A stretch of 64,000 bases of DNA from JANSYL01 sp965229695 (GCA_965229695.1 OZ245921.1:2480001-2544000), one strand, 5' to 3'; counted from the first letter of the stretch, positions 40,084 through 48,639 are shown. Notes: a model not told the origin generated them from the sequence alone. Translations and numbers: made by a program.

Positions 40084-40737
40084 TCAATCGCCAAAGCGCG
40101 TCGCCAGATCGGCCATGATCGCGCAATCGGTGCCATCGAGCGGCCCGGTTACCCTAGGGCGAAAGCGCAGGCGCAGCGTGGATACCATCAGGTCGATATC
40201 CATCTCGGGATAGCCAAACCGGCTTGCGTTCTGTGTGAAGGCCTCCGCATCCACCTTGATCGCCTTGTTGCGCTCGGGCCAGATCGAGAGCCCCTGTTTG
40301 GCCAGTCGCAGCCAATCAAAGCGCGGTCCGGGGTCGATTTTGCGACCTGGGGCCATGTCGGAATGGGCGATGACACCTTGGGGCGGGATATTCCAACGGG
40401 CTAGGAGGCCCCGTAGCAGCCCGTCCAGCGCATCCATCAGGGGGGCTGCAAAGGGCGACGCCCCGTCATTGTCCAACTCGATGCCGATGGAGCGGGAATT
40501 GACATCCCCCCGACCGCGCCAAGACCCGATGCCCGCATGCCAGGCGCGCATCTCTTCCTCGACCAGCGGGATCACTGTGCCTTGCGCCGAGATCAGGTAA
40601 TGGGCTGACACCTCGCGCGCCGGATCGCAAAGCGCCCGTTCCGCTGCCGCGCCATCGGCCATGGCGGTGTAATGCAACACCACCAGCTCGGGTCGCAGCC
40701 CGTCACGGCGCGGCCCGAAATTTGGCGAGCGGCTCAA
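40084..40737 (-). CDS. ampD: N-acetylmuramoyl-L-alanine amidase (AmpD type)
   Basis: The 217-residue protein is a zinc amidase that cleaves the bond between muramic acid and the peptide in recycled muropeptides. The amidase_2 motifs are 'LVVLHYTAMADGAAAERAL' (zinc His), 'SAHYLISAQGTVIPLVEEE', 'RAWHAGIGSWRGRGDVNSRS', 'IGIELDN', and 'AHSDMAPGRKIDPGPRFDW' (zinc His and Asp). No signal peptide is seen, which fits cytoplasmic AmpD. It lies next to rnpB on the same strand. Confidence 0.9.
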   Translation of the reverse strand: MSRSPNFGPRRDGLRPELVVLHYTAMADGAAAERALCDPAREVSAHYLISAQGTVIPLVEEEMRAWHAGIGSWRGRGDVNSRSIGIELDNDGASPFAAPLMDALDGLLRGLLARWNIPPQGVIAHSDMAPGRKIDPGPRFDWLRLAKQGLSIWPERNKAIKVDAEAFTQNASRFGYPEMDIDLMVSTLRLRFRPRVTGPLDGTDCAIMADLATRFGD

Positions 40738-40742
40738 AGCCC

Positions 40743-41564
40743 TTAGTTGCGCGCGGCGCGGGCGGCGGCGCGGTAAATCTCGGGATCCCAGGCGCAGGCA
40801 TACCCATCCCCATCGGGGTCGAGCGCGCGGCGGTCACGGGTCGGGCCGCTATTGGCCAGGAACCATTCCTGCGCCAAATCGGGCGAGCGGAAGGCGAGGC
40901 AGTTCGCCTCGTGCCGGTTGCGCCCAATCGGGTTACGGCTATAGCGGCGTTCGCCCACGGGGTGCGTGGTCGAAAGCGCGTAGTCGATGATGTTGGGGCC
41001 GGTGCTGGCCGGGCGGCTGGGCAGCGGGGTGGGGGCGACCTCGACCCGCGCGGCCTGCATTTGGGCCAGGCGTTCGGCGTCGCTTTCGATGGTTTCGCGC
41101 GCGGCCACGGCGTCGAATTCCTGTTCGTCGGAAATCTCGGGGCTGTTGCCGACGGTTTGCGGCAGCGGCGCGCTGGCCAGCTCGACCTGGGCAGGCGCGG
41201 GCGCCGGAGCGGCGGTGGTCACGGGCGCGGGGCTGGGCGCGGTTTCAGCCTCGGCAATCGCGGCGGCGGCCACCTGGGTCAGTGGATCGGGGGTTGGGGC
41301 AACGGTCGGGGCCGGGGCCGCAACGACCTGAGTTTCGACCGACGGTGTGGCCGCCACGATCACGGGCGAGGCGGCGGCACTGGTCACCGGCGGTTGGATC
41401 ACCTGCGGCTGCGGCGCGGTCAGGTGATCGCCACGCAACATCGCGCGGCGCGCCTCATAGACTTGGTAATCCTGAAAGCCGACACCTTCGGCCACGTCAT
41501 TGGGAACCGTCACACAGGCGCTCATCGCCATACAGGCGACCGCCATCAGGCTGGGTCGGATCAT
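40743..41564 (-). CDS. lipoprotein with Excalibur-like C-terminal domain
   Basis: The 273-residue protein has a lipoprotein signal ending MSAC (cysteine near residue 17), a long Pro/Ala/Val-rich low-complexity middle (about 50-170), and a C-terminal Excalibur-like calcium-binding motif: 'NCLAFRSPDLAQEWFLANSG' followed by 'LDPDGDGYACAWDPEIYR' (DxDxDGxxCE type). This suggests a surface or periplasmic protein anchored by lipid and binding calcium. It precedes ampD by five bases on the same strand, so the two are likely co-transcribed. Confidence 0.8.
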   Translation of the reverse strand: MIRPSLMAVACMAMSACVTVPNDVAEGVGFQDYQVYEARRAMLRGDHLTAPQPQVIQPPVTSAAASPVIVAATPSVETQVVAAPAPTVAPTPDPLTQVAAAAIAEAETAPSPAPVTTAAPAPAPAQVELASAPLPQTVGNSPEISDEQEFDAVAARETIESDAERLAQMQAARVEVAPTPLPSRPASTGPNIIDYALSTTHPVGERRYSRNPIGRNRHEANCLAFRSPDLAQEWFLANSGPTRDRRALDPDGDGYACAWDPEIYRAAARAARN

Positions 41565-41625
41565 TGCTCTGCCTCTGTCTTTGCGCGGTGATCTTCACGC
41601 CCCGCGCTTATTGTTCAGAGGCTGT

Positions 41626-43110
41626 TTACCACCATTTGGCGGGTTTTTCCACAAATCCTGCGGCGTTTTCCAAGGCATAGGCGGTATTGAGCAACGCGCC
41701 TTCCTCCCAAGGCTTGCCAATCAGCTGCAAGCCAAGCGGCAGGCCCTGCTTGTCGAGCCCGGTGGGAACCGCCACACCGGGCAGCCCGGCCAGGTTCACC
41801 GTCACCGTGAAGACATCGTTGAGATACATCTCAACCGGGTCGACATGGGTCTGCCCCAGCTCAAAAGCAGCCGACGGCGTGGCGGGTGTTAGGATCGCGT
41901 CAACGCCATCGGCAAAGACCTGATCGAAGTCGCGTTTGATCAGCGCGCGCACCTTGCGGGCGCGGTTGTAATAAGCGTCATAGAAGCCCGCGCTCAGCAC
42001 ATAGGTGCCGACCATCACACGGCGTTTGACCTCGGCCCCAAACCCTTCGGCGCGGGTCTTTTCATACATCTCGGTGATGCCATCGCCTTGGGCCATCTGC
42101 GCGCGATAGCCAAAGCGCACCCCGTCATAGCGCGCGAGGTTTGAGGAGGCCTCGGCCGGGGCAATCACGTAATAGGCGGGCAGGGCGTATTTGGTGTGCG
42201 GCAGGCTGATATCCCGCAGCACCGCGCCCGCATCTTGCAGCATCGCGCGGCCTTCGGCCCAAAGGGTTTCGATCTCCTCTGGCATGCCGTCCATGCGGTA
42301 TTCTTTTGGAATGCCAATGACTTGGCCGCGAATATCGCCGGTCAGCATGGCTTCAAAATCCGGCACGGGCAGCTCGGCGCTGGTCGAATCCTTCGCGTCA
42401 TGGCCCATCATCACCTGGCCCATGATCGCGGCATCGCGCACGGTTTTGGTCATCGGCCCGGCCTGGTCAAGCGACGAGGCAAAGGCCACAATCCCCCAGC
42501 GCGAGCAGCGCCCATAGGTGGGTTTTAGCCCCACAATGCCGGTGAAGGCGGCGGGTTGACGGATGGACCCGCCGGTATCGGTACCGGTGGCCGCCAAGCA
42601 CAGGTCAGCCGCGACCGCGCTGGCCGATCCGCCCGACGAACCGCCGGGTGTCAGTGCGGCATCGGAATTGCCTGCGCGCCAGGGGTTCACGGCATTGCCA
42701 TAGGTCGAGGTTTCGTTGGACGAACCCATGGCGAACTCATCCATGTTGAGCTTGCCCAACATCACCGCGCCCGCGTCTTTCAACTGGCCCGACACGGTGG
42801 ATTCATATTCCGGCTTGAACCCTTCCAGGATTTTCGAGGCCGCCTGGCTGTCGACACCCTGGGTGCAGAACAGGTCTTTGATGCCCACCGGGATGCCGCA
42901 CATATCCGGCGCGTCCCCGGCTTTGATCCTGTCATCGGCGGCTTTGGCGCGGTCGCGCGCCAGTTCGGGCGTTTTATGGACAAAGGCACCCAGCGCATCG
43001 GCACCTTCGATGGCCGAAAGGCAGGCTTCGGTCAGCTCCATGCTGGTGACGTCGCCCTTGCGCAGCGCGTCGCGGGCCTCGGCGATGGTTAGTTTGTTCA
43101 GATCGCTCAT
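41626..43110 (-). CDS. gatA: Asp-tRNA(Asn)/Glu-tRNA(Gln) amidotransferase subunit A
   Basis: GatA is the glutamine amidase subunit that supplies ammonia to convert mischarged Glu-tRNA(Gln) or Asp-tRNA(Asn). The 494-residue protein has the Ser-cisSer-Lys triad: lysine in 'GIPVGIKDLFCT' (near 78), 'TPGGSSGGSASAVAA' (near 150), and serine in 'GTDTGGSIRQPAAFTGIVG' (near 177). Its start overlaps the gatC stop by one base. gatB is not in the window. Confidence 0.97.
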   Translation of the reverse strand: MSDLNKLTIAEARDALRKGDVTSMELTEACLSAIEGADALGAFVHKTPELARDRAKAADDRIKAGDAPDMCGIPVGIKDLFCTQGVDSQAASKILEGFKPEYESTVSGQLKDAGAVMLGKLNMDEFAMGSSNETSTYGNAVNPWRAGNSDAALTPGGSSGGSASAVAADLCLAATGTDTGGSIRQPAAFTGIVGLKPTYGRCSRWGIVAFASSLDQAGPMTKTVRDAAIMGQVMMGHDAKDSTSAELPVPDFEAMLTGDIRGQVIGIPKEYRMDGMPEEIETLWAEGRAMLQDAGAVLRDISLPHTKYALPAYYVIAPAEASSNLARYDGVRFGYRAQMAQGDGITEMYEKTRAEGFGAEVKRRVMVGTYVLSAGFYDAYYNRARKVRALIKRDFDQVFADGVDAILTPATPSAAFELGQTHVDPVEMYLNDVFTVTVNLAGLPGVAVPTGLDKQGLPLGLQLIGKPWEEGALLNTAYALENAAGFVEKPAKWW

Positions 43111-43397
43111 TATTCCACCACCTTCGGCACGGCAAAAAACCCTTCACGGGCATCGGGGGCGTTGGACAAAACCTTGTCCTGCTGGTCGCCATCGGTCACG
43201 ACATCCTCGCGCCGTTTCAGGCGCATAGGCGTGACGCTGGTCATCGGGTCCACGTCATCGACATCCAACTCATTCAATTGCTCGATGAAGCCCAGGATCG
43301 CGTTGAACTCTTGCGCCAGGGCGGGCAGGTCATCCTCTTCCACCCGGATACGGGCAAGCTTGGCGACTTTGGCGGCGGTGGCGGTATCGATGGACAT
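43110..43397 (-). CDS. gatC: Asp-tRNA(Asn)/Glu-tRNA(Gln) amidotransferase subunit C
   Basis: GatC is the small subunit that wraps around and stabilises GatA. The 95-residue protein has the family pattern 'AKVAKLARIRVEEDDLPAL', 'EFNAILGFIEQLNELDVDDV' and 'LRREDVV'-like 'MRLKRREDVVTDGD'. The start is set at ATG 43397, with GGAGCC upstream; the longer open frame (to 43553) runs into the neighbour. It is translationally coupled to gatA. Confidence 0.95.
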   Translation of the reverse strand: MSIDTATAAKVAKLARIRVEEDDLPALAQEFNAILGFIEQLNELDVDDVDPMTSVTPMRLKRREDVVTDGDQQDKVLSNAPDAREGFFAVPKVVE

Positions 43398-43432
43398 GGG
43401 GCAAGGCTCCGATGAAACGGTCGAAGGGCGGT

Positions 43433-44095
43433 TTAGCCCCGGCCCGCTTGGCCTGCAAGCATGTGTCGGCGATAGACCTCGATCATCGTGGCCAACATGA
43501 CGGCGTTCAGCAAATGCCACAGGAAATGTGTGCCAATGGGCAGACCCGGGCAAACGGCCATGTCGACGCTACGTGCGATCAGCGACGCGGTTAGAATGGC
43601 CGCCCCAATCCCAAAGCCAAACGCGGTGCTGCGGCTCTTTCGGCTGACAAAAGGGGCATAAAGCAAAAGTGCCAGAACAACCGGCCAATAGGCGGCCGAG
43701 ATGTCAAAGAAGGGCAGGCGCGCAAAGACCGACCCCGCGCCCGCCAGGTAAGGCATAAAGGCCAATACCGCCAATCCGGCCGCCCAGTTGGACCAGCCAA
43801 ACATGTCGCGATGGGTGGCAAAGACAAAACCCAAGATGAAAAGCGCGATCGGGATCACATCGCTCAGCGCAGCCCAGCCGGTGGCAAATGTGTGGAACAA
43901 GAACGAGCCAATCCCGATGGCAAACAGCGCCCAAGCCAGCCCCCAACCCAAGGTCAAACCGCTGCCTTTTAGCCGCGCCATCGCCCAAATTGCCGCCAGA
44001 ACAAACGCCAGATTTGTAACGGCATTGATCGGCTCGGCCCAAAATTCCGGCCCAAGACGTTCACAATAAAGATCGATTTGGTCCGCAAATTCCAT
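43433..44095 (-). CDS. ceramidase-family membrane protein
   Basis: The 220-residue protein has seven hydrophobic segments and matches the alkaline ceramidase (PF05875-type) pattern: 'IDLYCERLGPEFWAEPINAV' at the N-terminus, 'GIGSFLFHTFATGWAALSDV' with a zinc-type histidine and aspartate, and 'GTHFLWHLLNAVML' near the C-terminus. Eukaryotic members hydrolyse ceramides in membranes. The bacterial substrate is unknown and may be another lipid amide. It is leftward, just upstream of gatC, separated by 35 bases. Confidence 0.85.
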   Translation of the reverse strand: MEFADQIDLYCERLGPEFWAEPINAVTNLAFVLAAIWAMARLKGSGLTLGWGLAWALFAIGIGSFLFHTFATGWAALSDVIPIALFILGFVFATHRDMFGWSNWAAGLAVLAFMPYLAGAGSVFARLPFFDISAAYWPVVLALLLYAPFVSRKSRSTAFGFGIGAAILTASLIARSVDMAVCPGLPIGTHFLWHLLNAVMLATMIEVYRRHMLAGQAGRG

Positions 44096-44170
44096 CTCAA
44101 GGCCTAATTTTCGCCCAGGGCCGTGGCCAAGGCTAACGTCACGTTAACCACCATCCCAAGCTAACCAACA

Positions 44171-44413
44171 ATGGGCAGTCAAATGAGAAACATCATAATG
44201 TATGTGCTGTTGCCTGGCATCACCGGCTTCGCAATGTCTTATATCTTCCTGGTTCCGATGATCCTGTCGTTCGAACCGCCGCTTCCGTTCTTTGCTTTGT
44301 CGTCGATCGCCGCAACCGGTCTTTTGACCTTCTGCATGGCATCGGTTCTGCGTGGCCGCCTGGCCGCCAAAGACGACGAAGAGGCCATGATCGCCGAGGC
44401 GGTCGAAGCCTAA
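44171..44413 (+). CDS. small membrane protein of unknown function
   Basis: The 80-residue protein has two hydrophobic helices (about residues 7-30 and 37-56) and an acidic C-terminal tail ('AAKDDEEAMIAEAVEA'). The start could be ATG 44171 or ATG 44183; neither has a strong ribosome binding site. No family is recognised. It is divergent from the ceramidase-like gene and precedes the UPF0173 gene. Confidence 0.55.
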   Translation: MGSQMRNIIMYVLLPGITGFAMSYIFLVPMILSFEPPLPFFALSSIAATGLLTFCMASVLRGRLAAKDDEEAMIAEAVEA

Positions 44414-44491
44414 TTCGCATCGACAAGACTTGGCGCGCGGCCCGCGCCTGCCTATCCTCCCCCCTCGTGCAACGACCCGAGGGGGGAAATC

Positions 44492-45184
44492 ATGCGTTAC
44501 ACTTGGCTTGGTCATGCAAGCATCCGGCTGGAAATTGGTGATCAGATCCTGCTGATCGATCCCTGGCTCTCTGGCAATCCATCCTTTCCTGATGATCAGC
44601 GCGCCGCGGCCCTTGAGGGGGCAACCGCGATCCTGCTGACCCATGGCCATGGCGATCATGCGTCCGAGATCGTGGATCTGGCCAAGGAAACCGGGCTGAC
44701 GGTTTATGGCATCTACGATCTGATGAGCTATTGGGCCGAAACCCAAGGGGTCGAGGCCGTGGGCTTTAACAAGGGGGGCACGGTTAAGATCGGCTCGGTT
44801 GCCGTCACCATGGTGAACGCGGTGCATTCCTCCTCGATCGGGACGGATGAAGGCCCGCTTTACGCCGGGGCCGAGGCGGGGTTCATCCTCCGGGCTGAGG
44901 GGCGCACGGTCTATGTCTCGGGGGATACCGATGTGACGGCCGATATGGCGATCTGGAAGGATCTATATGCCCCCGAGATCGGCATCCTATGCGCCGGTGG
45001 GCATTTCACCATGGATATGGCAACCGCCGGATATGCCGCGACGAAGCTTTTGGGCCTAAAGACGGTCATCCCGGTGCATTACAAAACCTTCCCGCTTCTG
45101 GCGCAGAATGCCGATGATCTCGTCGCCGCCGCGCCTGGGGTGCAGGTGCTGGCGCCAGAGGTGATGGAAACCATCACGCTCTGA
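44492..45184 (+). CDS. UPF0173 metal-dependent hydrolase
   Basis: A 230-residue metallo-beta-lactamase-fold protein of the UPF0173 (YtkL-like) family. The start 'MRYTWLGHASIRLEIGDQI' is typical, 'LLTHGHGDHASEIV' carries the zinc motif HxHxDH near residue 52, and 'CAGGHFTMDMATAGYAATKL' with 'PVHYKTFPLLAQ' complete the metal site. The natural substrate is unknown. GAGGGGGGAAATC precedes ATG 44492. Confidence 0.93.
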   Translation: MRYTWLGHASIRLEIGDQILLIDPWLSGNPSFPDDQRAAALEGATAILLTHGHGDHASEIVDLAKETGLTVYGIYDLMSYWAETQGVEAVGFNKGGTVKIGSVAVTMVNAVHSSSIGTDEGPLYAGAEAGFILRAEGRTVYVSGDTDVTADMAIWKDLYAPEIGILCAGGHFTMDMATAGYAATKLLGLKTVIPVHYKTFPLLAQNADDLVAAAPGVQVLAPEVMETITL

Positions 45185-45195
45185 CACCGCTCGGG

Positions 45196-45702
45196 TCACA
45201 ATTTGCAGGCCATTTCCACCGCCGGAAAATGGATTCCGGGACGCAGGGCGATCGTGATCTCGCCCCGCGCCTCAAACCCCAGGGCGCTGTAAAACGGCAC
45301 TGCGGTGCGGGTGCTTTGGCACATCATCAGCGACACACCGCTTTTCCGCGCGGCTTTCAGGCTGATGTCGATCAGCGCCCGGGCCAATCCCTTGCGCAGC
45401 GCCTTGGGGTGGGTCGCGACATGGCGGATATGGCCCACATGGCTGGGCCCGGCACGCCCCTGCGGCGCAGCCTGGGTCCAACCGCCTGCGGCCAGGGCCA
45501 AACCGTCACAATCTTCGGCCATGTAATAGCTGCCTGACCGCAGCAGTGACGGGTTCGAGCGCGTGATGATCGGCAAAACGGTTACCAAGACCGAGGGTGG
45601 GTAATCCGCCTTCAGCAAGCTGCGATAGCTTTCAGATAAAAGCGCGTCGATCTTGGTCATATCGCGCACGCCGGTGGGCCGTATCGTGATCTCTTTGGGC
45701 AT
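45196..45702 (-). CDS. GNAT-family N-acetyltransferase
   Basis: The 168-residue protein fits the GNAT fold: 'IRPTGVRDMTKIDALL' at the N-terminus, then 'HVGHIRHVATHPKALRKGLA' and 'RALIDISLKAARKSGVS', which form the acetyl-CoA pyrophosphate site (R/Q-x-x-G-x-A/G variant 'RKGLAR'), and 'AVPFYSALGFEARGEI'. The acceptor is unknown. GGGAGGGCGGGAT precedes ATG 45702. It converges with the UPF0173 gene. Confidence 0.88.
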   Translation of the reverse strand: MPKEITIRPTGVRDMTKIDALLSESYRSLLKADYPPSVLVTVLPIITRSNPSLLRSGSYYMAEDCDGLALAAGGWTQAAPQGRAGPSHVGHIRHVATHPKALRKGLARALIDISLKAARKSGVSLMMCQSTRTAVPFYSALGFEARGEITIALRPGIHFPAVEMACKL

Positions 45703-45729
45703 ATCCCGCCCTCCCGAAGGTCTGAAACG

Positions 45730-45760
45730 AAAAAGGGCCGCGCAATCTCTTGCGCGGCCC
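45730..45760 (-). terminator. rho-independent terminator after rpmG
   Basis: On the minus strand GGGCCGCGCAA (11 bases) and its complement form a perfect stem with a four-base loop, followed by TTTTT (45730-45734). It lies 22 bases after the rpmG stop. Confidence 0.85.
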
Positions 45761-45782
45761 GGTCAGTCAGATGTCGGAAAGC

Positions 45783-45950
45783 TTATTTGATTTTGCCTTC
45801 CTTGTATTCGACATGCTTGCGCGCAACCGGGTCGTACTTTCGTACGACCATTTTTTCGGTCATGGTTCGTGCGTTTTTCTTGGTCACATAGAAGTGGCCG
45901 GTTCCCGCCGAGGAGTTCAGGCGGATTTTAATCGTCGTCGGCTTCGCCAT
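45783..45950 (-). CDS. rpmG: 50S ribosomal protein L33
   Basis: The minus-strand frame from ATG 45950 to TAA 45783 encodes 55 residues: 'MAKPTTIKIRLNSSAGTGHF' then 'YVTKKNARTMTEKMVVRKYD' and 'PVARKHVEYKEGKIK'. This is the L33 of the large ribosomal subunit, in the form without the zinc-binding cysteines. AAGGAGCC lies eight bases upstream of the ATG. It has its own candidate promoter (46026-46053) and terminator. Confidence 0.97.
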   Translation of the reverse strand: MAKPTTIKIRLNSSAGTGHFYVTKKNARTMTEKMVVRKYDPVARKHVEYKEGKIK

Positions 45951-46025
45951 GGGTCAGGCTCCTTGCGGGCTAGGGTCGGGGCGGGCGCGCCAAGGCGCGG
46001 CAACCGCAAATCTGTCAGAGAGGGC

Positions 46026-46053
46026 CTTTTACGGGTTCCGGGGGGCGAGTCAA
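46026..46053 (-). promoter_or_regulatory. candidate sigma-70-like promoter for rpmG
   Basis: On the minus strand TTGACT (46048-46053) and TAAAAG (46026-46031) are separated by 16 bases. They lie about 75 bases upstream of the rpmG start. The spacing and -35 box fit housekeeping sigma; the -10 box is a poor match, so the call is moderate. Confidence 0.45.
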
Positions 46054-46057
46054 CACC

Positions 46058-47380
46058 TCAGAGCGCGCCAATCGCGAATTGCCAGCCAAGACCGGCCAAA
46101 GCCATGATCGGCAACACCACCAGCAGGTCGATTTTGCGCCAAAGCAGCAGCGCTGCAGCCAATACCGCCAAGATCACCGCGCCGGGGATCAGCGTGGTGG
46201 GATCGGGCAGGGCCAGTTGCATCGGGCCCCAGGCCACATCTCGCACCTGACCAAAAAGCACATGCAGCGCAAACCACAGCGACAGGTTCAAGATCACGCC
46301 CACCACCGCCGCCGTGATCGCGTTCAACGCCCCGGTCAGGCGCGGCTGCGCCGAAATCCATTCCACATAAGGCGCGCCTGCAAAAATCCACAGGAAACAG
46401 GGCGCAAAGGTCACCCAAAGCGTGACCACTGCCGCCGCCGCGCCCAAGGCAAAGCCGCCTTCCGCCGCGCCGGCCAGGAACCCGACAAACTCCGTCACCA
46501 GGATCAGCGGCCCCGGCGTGGTTTCCGCCAGACCCAGCGCATCCATCATCTCAGCCGTGGTTAGCCAGCCGTAATCGGCCACAACCTGCTGCACCATATA
46601 GGCCAGCACCGCATAGGCCCCGCCAAAGGTCACGACCGCCAATTTGCTGAAAAACAGCCCAACCTGCGTCAGCAACCCGTCCGGCGCGACCAGCCACAGG
46701 CCCGCCAGCGGCAACAGCCAAATCGCCGCCCAGGTCAGGATCGTCAGGCCCGTGCCCTTGGCCGAAACGGGGGTAGGCGCCTCGGTCGGCGCTTCCCCGG
46801 CCATGAACAGCGCCCCGATCGCCGCTGCACCCAGGATGATCAGCGGAAATGGCACCTGAAAGGCAAAAATCGCCAAAAACGCGGCCCCGGCCAGCAGATA
46901 GGGCAAGGCCCCGGTCAGTGCCTTTTTTGAAACCTTCAGCAAGGCTTGCAGCACGATGACAATCACCGCGGCTTTGATGCCTAGAAACAGCGCCTCGACC
47001 AAGGGCACGCCGCCATAGGCGGCGTAAAGCGCGGCAAGCACCAAGATCACCGCCGCGCCGGGCAGCACAAATAAAAGCCCCGCCATCAAGCCACCGCGCA
47101 GCCCCGCCATCCGCCAACCCGCATAGCTGGCCAGTTGCATCGCCTCCGGCCCCGGCAGCAACATGCAAAAGCTCAGCGCATTCAAAAACTGCTTTTCGCT
47201 CAGCCAGGGCCGATCTTCGACCAACTCCTTATGCATCAGCGCGATTTGCGCGGCGGGCCCACCGAAAGAAAGCAACCCAATCCGCCCGAACACCCGGAAA
47301 AGCTCGGGCAAATCCGGTGCCGCAGCCCGGTGATCTGGGTCGGCCAATGCCATCAAATTCCCCCACGCTGCGGCTGACAT
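46058..47380 (-). CDS. chrA: chromate efflux transporter (ChrA, CHR family)
   Basis: The 440-residue protein has two CHR domains, as in long-chain ChrA. The N-terminal domain shows 'FGRIGLLSFGGPAAQIALMH' and 'FLNALSFCMLLPGPEAMQLA'; the C-terminal domain 'KLAVVTFGGAYAVLAYMVQQ' and 'LGLAETTPGPLILVTEFVGF'. These match the FGGP and LPGP signatures. ChrA expels chromate. The start may be at 47380 or a later Met ('MALADPDHRAA'). It is transcribed alone. Confidence 0.92.
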   Translation of the reverse strand: MSAAAWGNLMALADPDHRAAAPDLPELFRVFGRIGLLSFGGPAAQIALMHKELVEDRPWLSEKQFLNALSFCMLLPGPEAMQLASYAGWRMAGLRGGLMAGLLFVLPGAAVILVLAALYAAYGGVPLVEALFLGIKAAVIVIVLQALLKVSKKALTGALPYLLAGAAFLAIFAFQVPFPLIILGAAAIGALFMAGEAPTEAPTPVSAKGTGLTILTWAAIWLLPLAGLWLVAPDGLLTQVGLFFSKLAVVTFGGAYAVLAYMVQQVVADYGWLTTAEMMDALGLAETTPGPLILVTEFVGFLAGAAEGGFALGAAAAVVTLWVTFAPCFLWIFAGAPYVEWISAQPRLTGALNAITAAVVGVILNLSLWFALHVLFGQVRDVAWGPMQLALPDPTTLIPGAVILAVLAAALLLWRKIDLLVVLPIMALAGLGWQFAIGAL

Positions 47381-47458
47381 ACTGCGGCGGCGTCACGCTG
47401 TGTGTGAAACTTGTATGACGCGCAGCGCCCGATCGCCACGGCCAAAGCCGGGCGCAAA

Positions 47459-47486
47459 GAAAAAGGCCGGATCGCTCCGGCCTTTT
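47459..47486 (-). terminator. rho-independent terminator after the Bax-inhibitor gene
   Basis: AAAAGGCCGGA and TCCGGCCTTTT form an 11-bp stem with a TCGC loop; T-runs occur on both sides, so it could terminate in either direction. It lies 28 bases after the stop of the minus-strand gene and before the chrA start. Confidence 0.85.
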
Positions 47487-47513
47487 CCAAACTCTTGCAA
47501 GGATGCTTTGCGC

Positions 47514-48254
47514 TTATTCCCGGCTGCCCAAGAATTGCAGCAGGAACATGAACAGGTTGATGAAATCCAGATACAGACGCAGCGCGCCCATGATCGCGGA
47601 TTTATCCAGCCATTCCTGATCGCCATATTGGGCGTGGTCGATATATTCCTGCTTGATCGACTGCGTGTCATAAGCGGTCAGACCCGCGAAGATCAGCACC
47701 CCGAGCGCCGAGATAGCGAACATGATCGCCGGGCTTTGCAGGAAGATGTTGACGATCATCGCCACGATCAGGCCGATCACCCCCATCATCAGGAAGGTGC
47801 CCCAACCGCTTAGGTCGCGCTTGGTCGTGTACCCATAAAGGCTAAGCCCCGCAAAGGCGATGGCCGTGATCAAGAAGGTTTGTACGATGCTGACGCCGGT
47901 GAAGACGGCGAAAATCCAGCTGATGGAAATGCCCATCACCGCTGCGAAGGCATAGAAGAACAGCTGCGCTGCGGCTGCCGACAGGCGGTTGATCACCGCG
48001 CCAAAGGCAAACACCATGATCAGCGGCGCGAACATCACGATCCAGCCCAGGATATTCGGGCTCAGCGTGATCGGGTCGCGGAAGATTGCCATCAGCGCCG
48101 GGTTGGTGCCGATCGCCCAAGCGGCACCGGCGGTGACCAGCATGCCCACCGACATCGTGCCGTATACTTTGTTCATATGGGCGCGCAGGCCCTGATCGAT
48201 CTCGGCTGCGCTGACGCCAGCGGCGCGCGAGCGGATCGTTTGATACTCAGCCAT
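47514..48254 (-). CDS. Bax inhibitor-1/YccA-family membrane protein
   Basis: The 246-residue protein has seven hydrophobic helices after a soluble N-terminus ('AEIDQGLRAHMNKVYGTMS'). Conserved residues of the BI-1 family are seen: 'GISISWIFAVFTGVSIVQTF', 'KRDLSGWGTFLMMGVIGLIV' and 'AGLTAYDTQSIKQEY', whose aspartates form the pH-sensing pair. The family forms pH-dependent calcium leak channels; the role in bacteria is not firmly known. A candidate promoter lies at 48320-48348. Confidence 0.93.
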   Translation of the reverse strand: MAEYQTIRSRAAGVSAAEIDQGLRAHMNKVYGTMSVGMLVTAGAAWAIGTNPALMAIFRDPITLSPNILGWIVMFAPLIMVFAFGAVINRLSAAAAQLFFYAFAAVMGISISWIFAVFTGVSIVQTFLITAIAFAGLSLYGYTTKRDLSGWGTFLMMGVIGLIVAMIVNIFLQSPAIMFAISALGVLIFAGLTAYDTQSIKQEYIDHAQYGDQEWLDKSAIMGALRLYLDFINLFMFLLQFLGSRE

Positions 48255-48319
48255 GTATCCCTCCGTTAAAACGATTTGGCTGATCGGGGGTGCTGACAGA
48301 CCCGACCGCCTTGATGGGA

Positions 48320-48348
48320 GATATTGGCCAGAAGTGAGACTTTTTCAA
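48320..48348 (-). promoter_or_regulatory. candidate sigma-70-like promoter for the Bax-inhibitor gene
   Basis: On the minus strand TTGAAA (48343-48348) and AATATC (48320-48325) are 17 bases apart, about 65 bases upstream of the ATG. The spacing is ideal and the -35 box has four of six matches, so this is plausible but unproven. Confidence 0.45.
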
Positions 48349-48354
48349 GGAAGA

Positions 48355-48370
48355 CGCCCCCGTGGGGGCG
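48355..48370 (-). terminator. possible terminator after the DUF1127 gene
   Basis: CGCCCCC and GGGGGCG form a 7-bp stem around a two-base loop; on the minus strand it is followed by TCTTCCTTG, a weak T-rich tract. It lies about 57 bases beyond the DUF1127 stop and just upstream of the candidate BI-1 promoter. Confidence 0.4.
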
Positions 48371-48426
48371 CCTGTCATCGATTGTTTTTTCCTATCGCCG
48401 GGTCGGGGTTTACCCGGTTTCGCGGC

Positions 48427-48639
48427 TCAGTTGCGCCATTGCGAGGGGACATCCCAAATCGGGCGGTCGATTTCGCGGGCCACATCGCCTTCGCTTAGGC
48501 CGATATCGCGTAGCATATGCGCGTCCAATTCGGACAGGTGGTGGCGCTGACGGCGCACCCGCAACACTTGCGCGACACGGGTGAGGAACGAGCGACGAGG
48601 CCGGTGTGCCAAGCCGCTCTGTGCTGAGGTGTAAGCCAT
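48427..48639 (-). CDS. DUF1127 domain-containing small protein
   Basis: The 70-residue protein carries the DUF1127 motif near its C-terminus: 'RHHLSELDAHMLRDIGLSEG' (L-x-x-L-x-x-x-L-x-D-I-G-L). Arginine-rich helices precede it. DUF1127 proteins of alphaproteobacteria are small regulators, some binding RNA and affecting phosphate or stress responses. The start is set at ATG 48639 because AAGGAG lies six bases upstream; the longer frame to 48711 overlaps the LysR region. It is divergent from the LysR gene. Confidence 0.9.
   Translation of the reverse strand: MAYTSAQSGLAHRPRRSFLTRVAQVLRVRRQRHHLSELDAHMLRDIGLSEGDVAREIDRPIWDVPSQWRN

Noticed and set aside
43398..43553. Upstream extension of gatC
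   Set aside because: Homology and the GGAGCC site support ATG 43397; the extension overlaps the ceramidase-like gene end.
45750..46250. Plus-strand frame over rpmG
   Set aside because: L33 on the minus strand is unambiguous, with its own terminator; this is its shadow.
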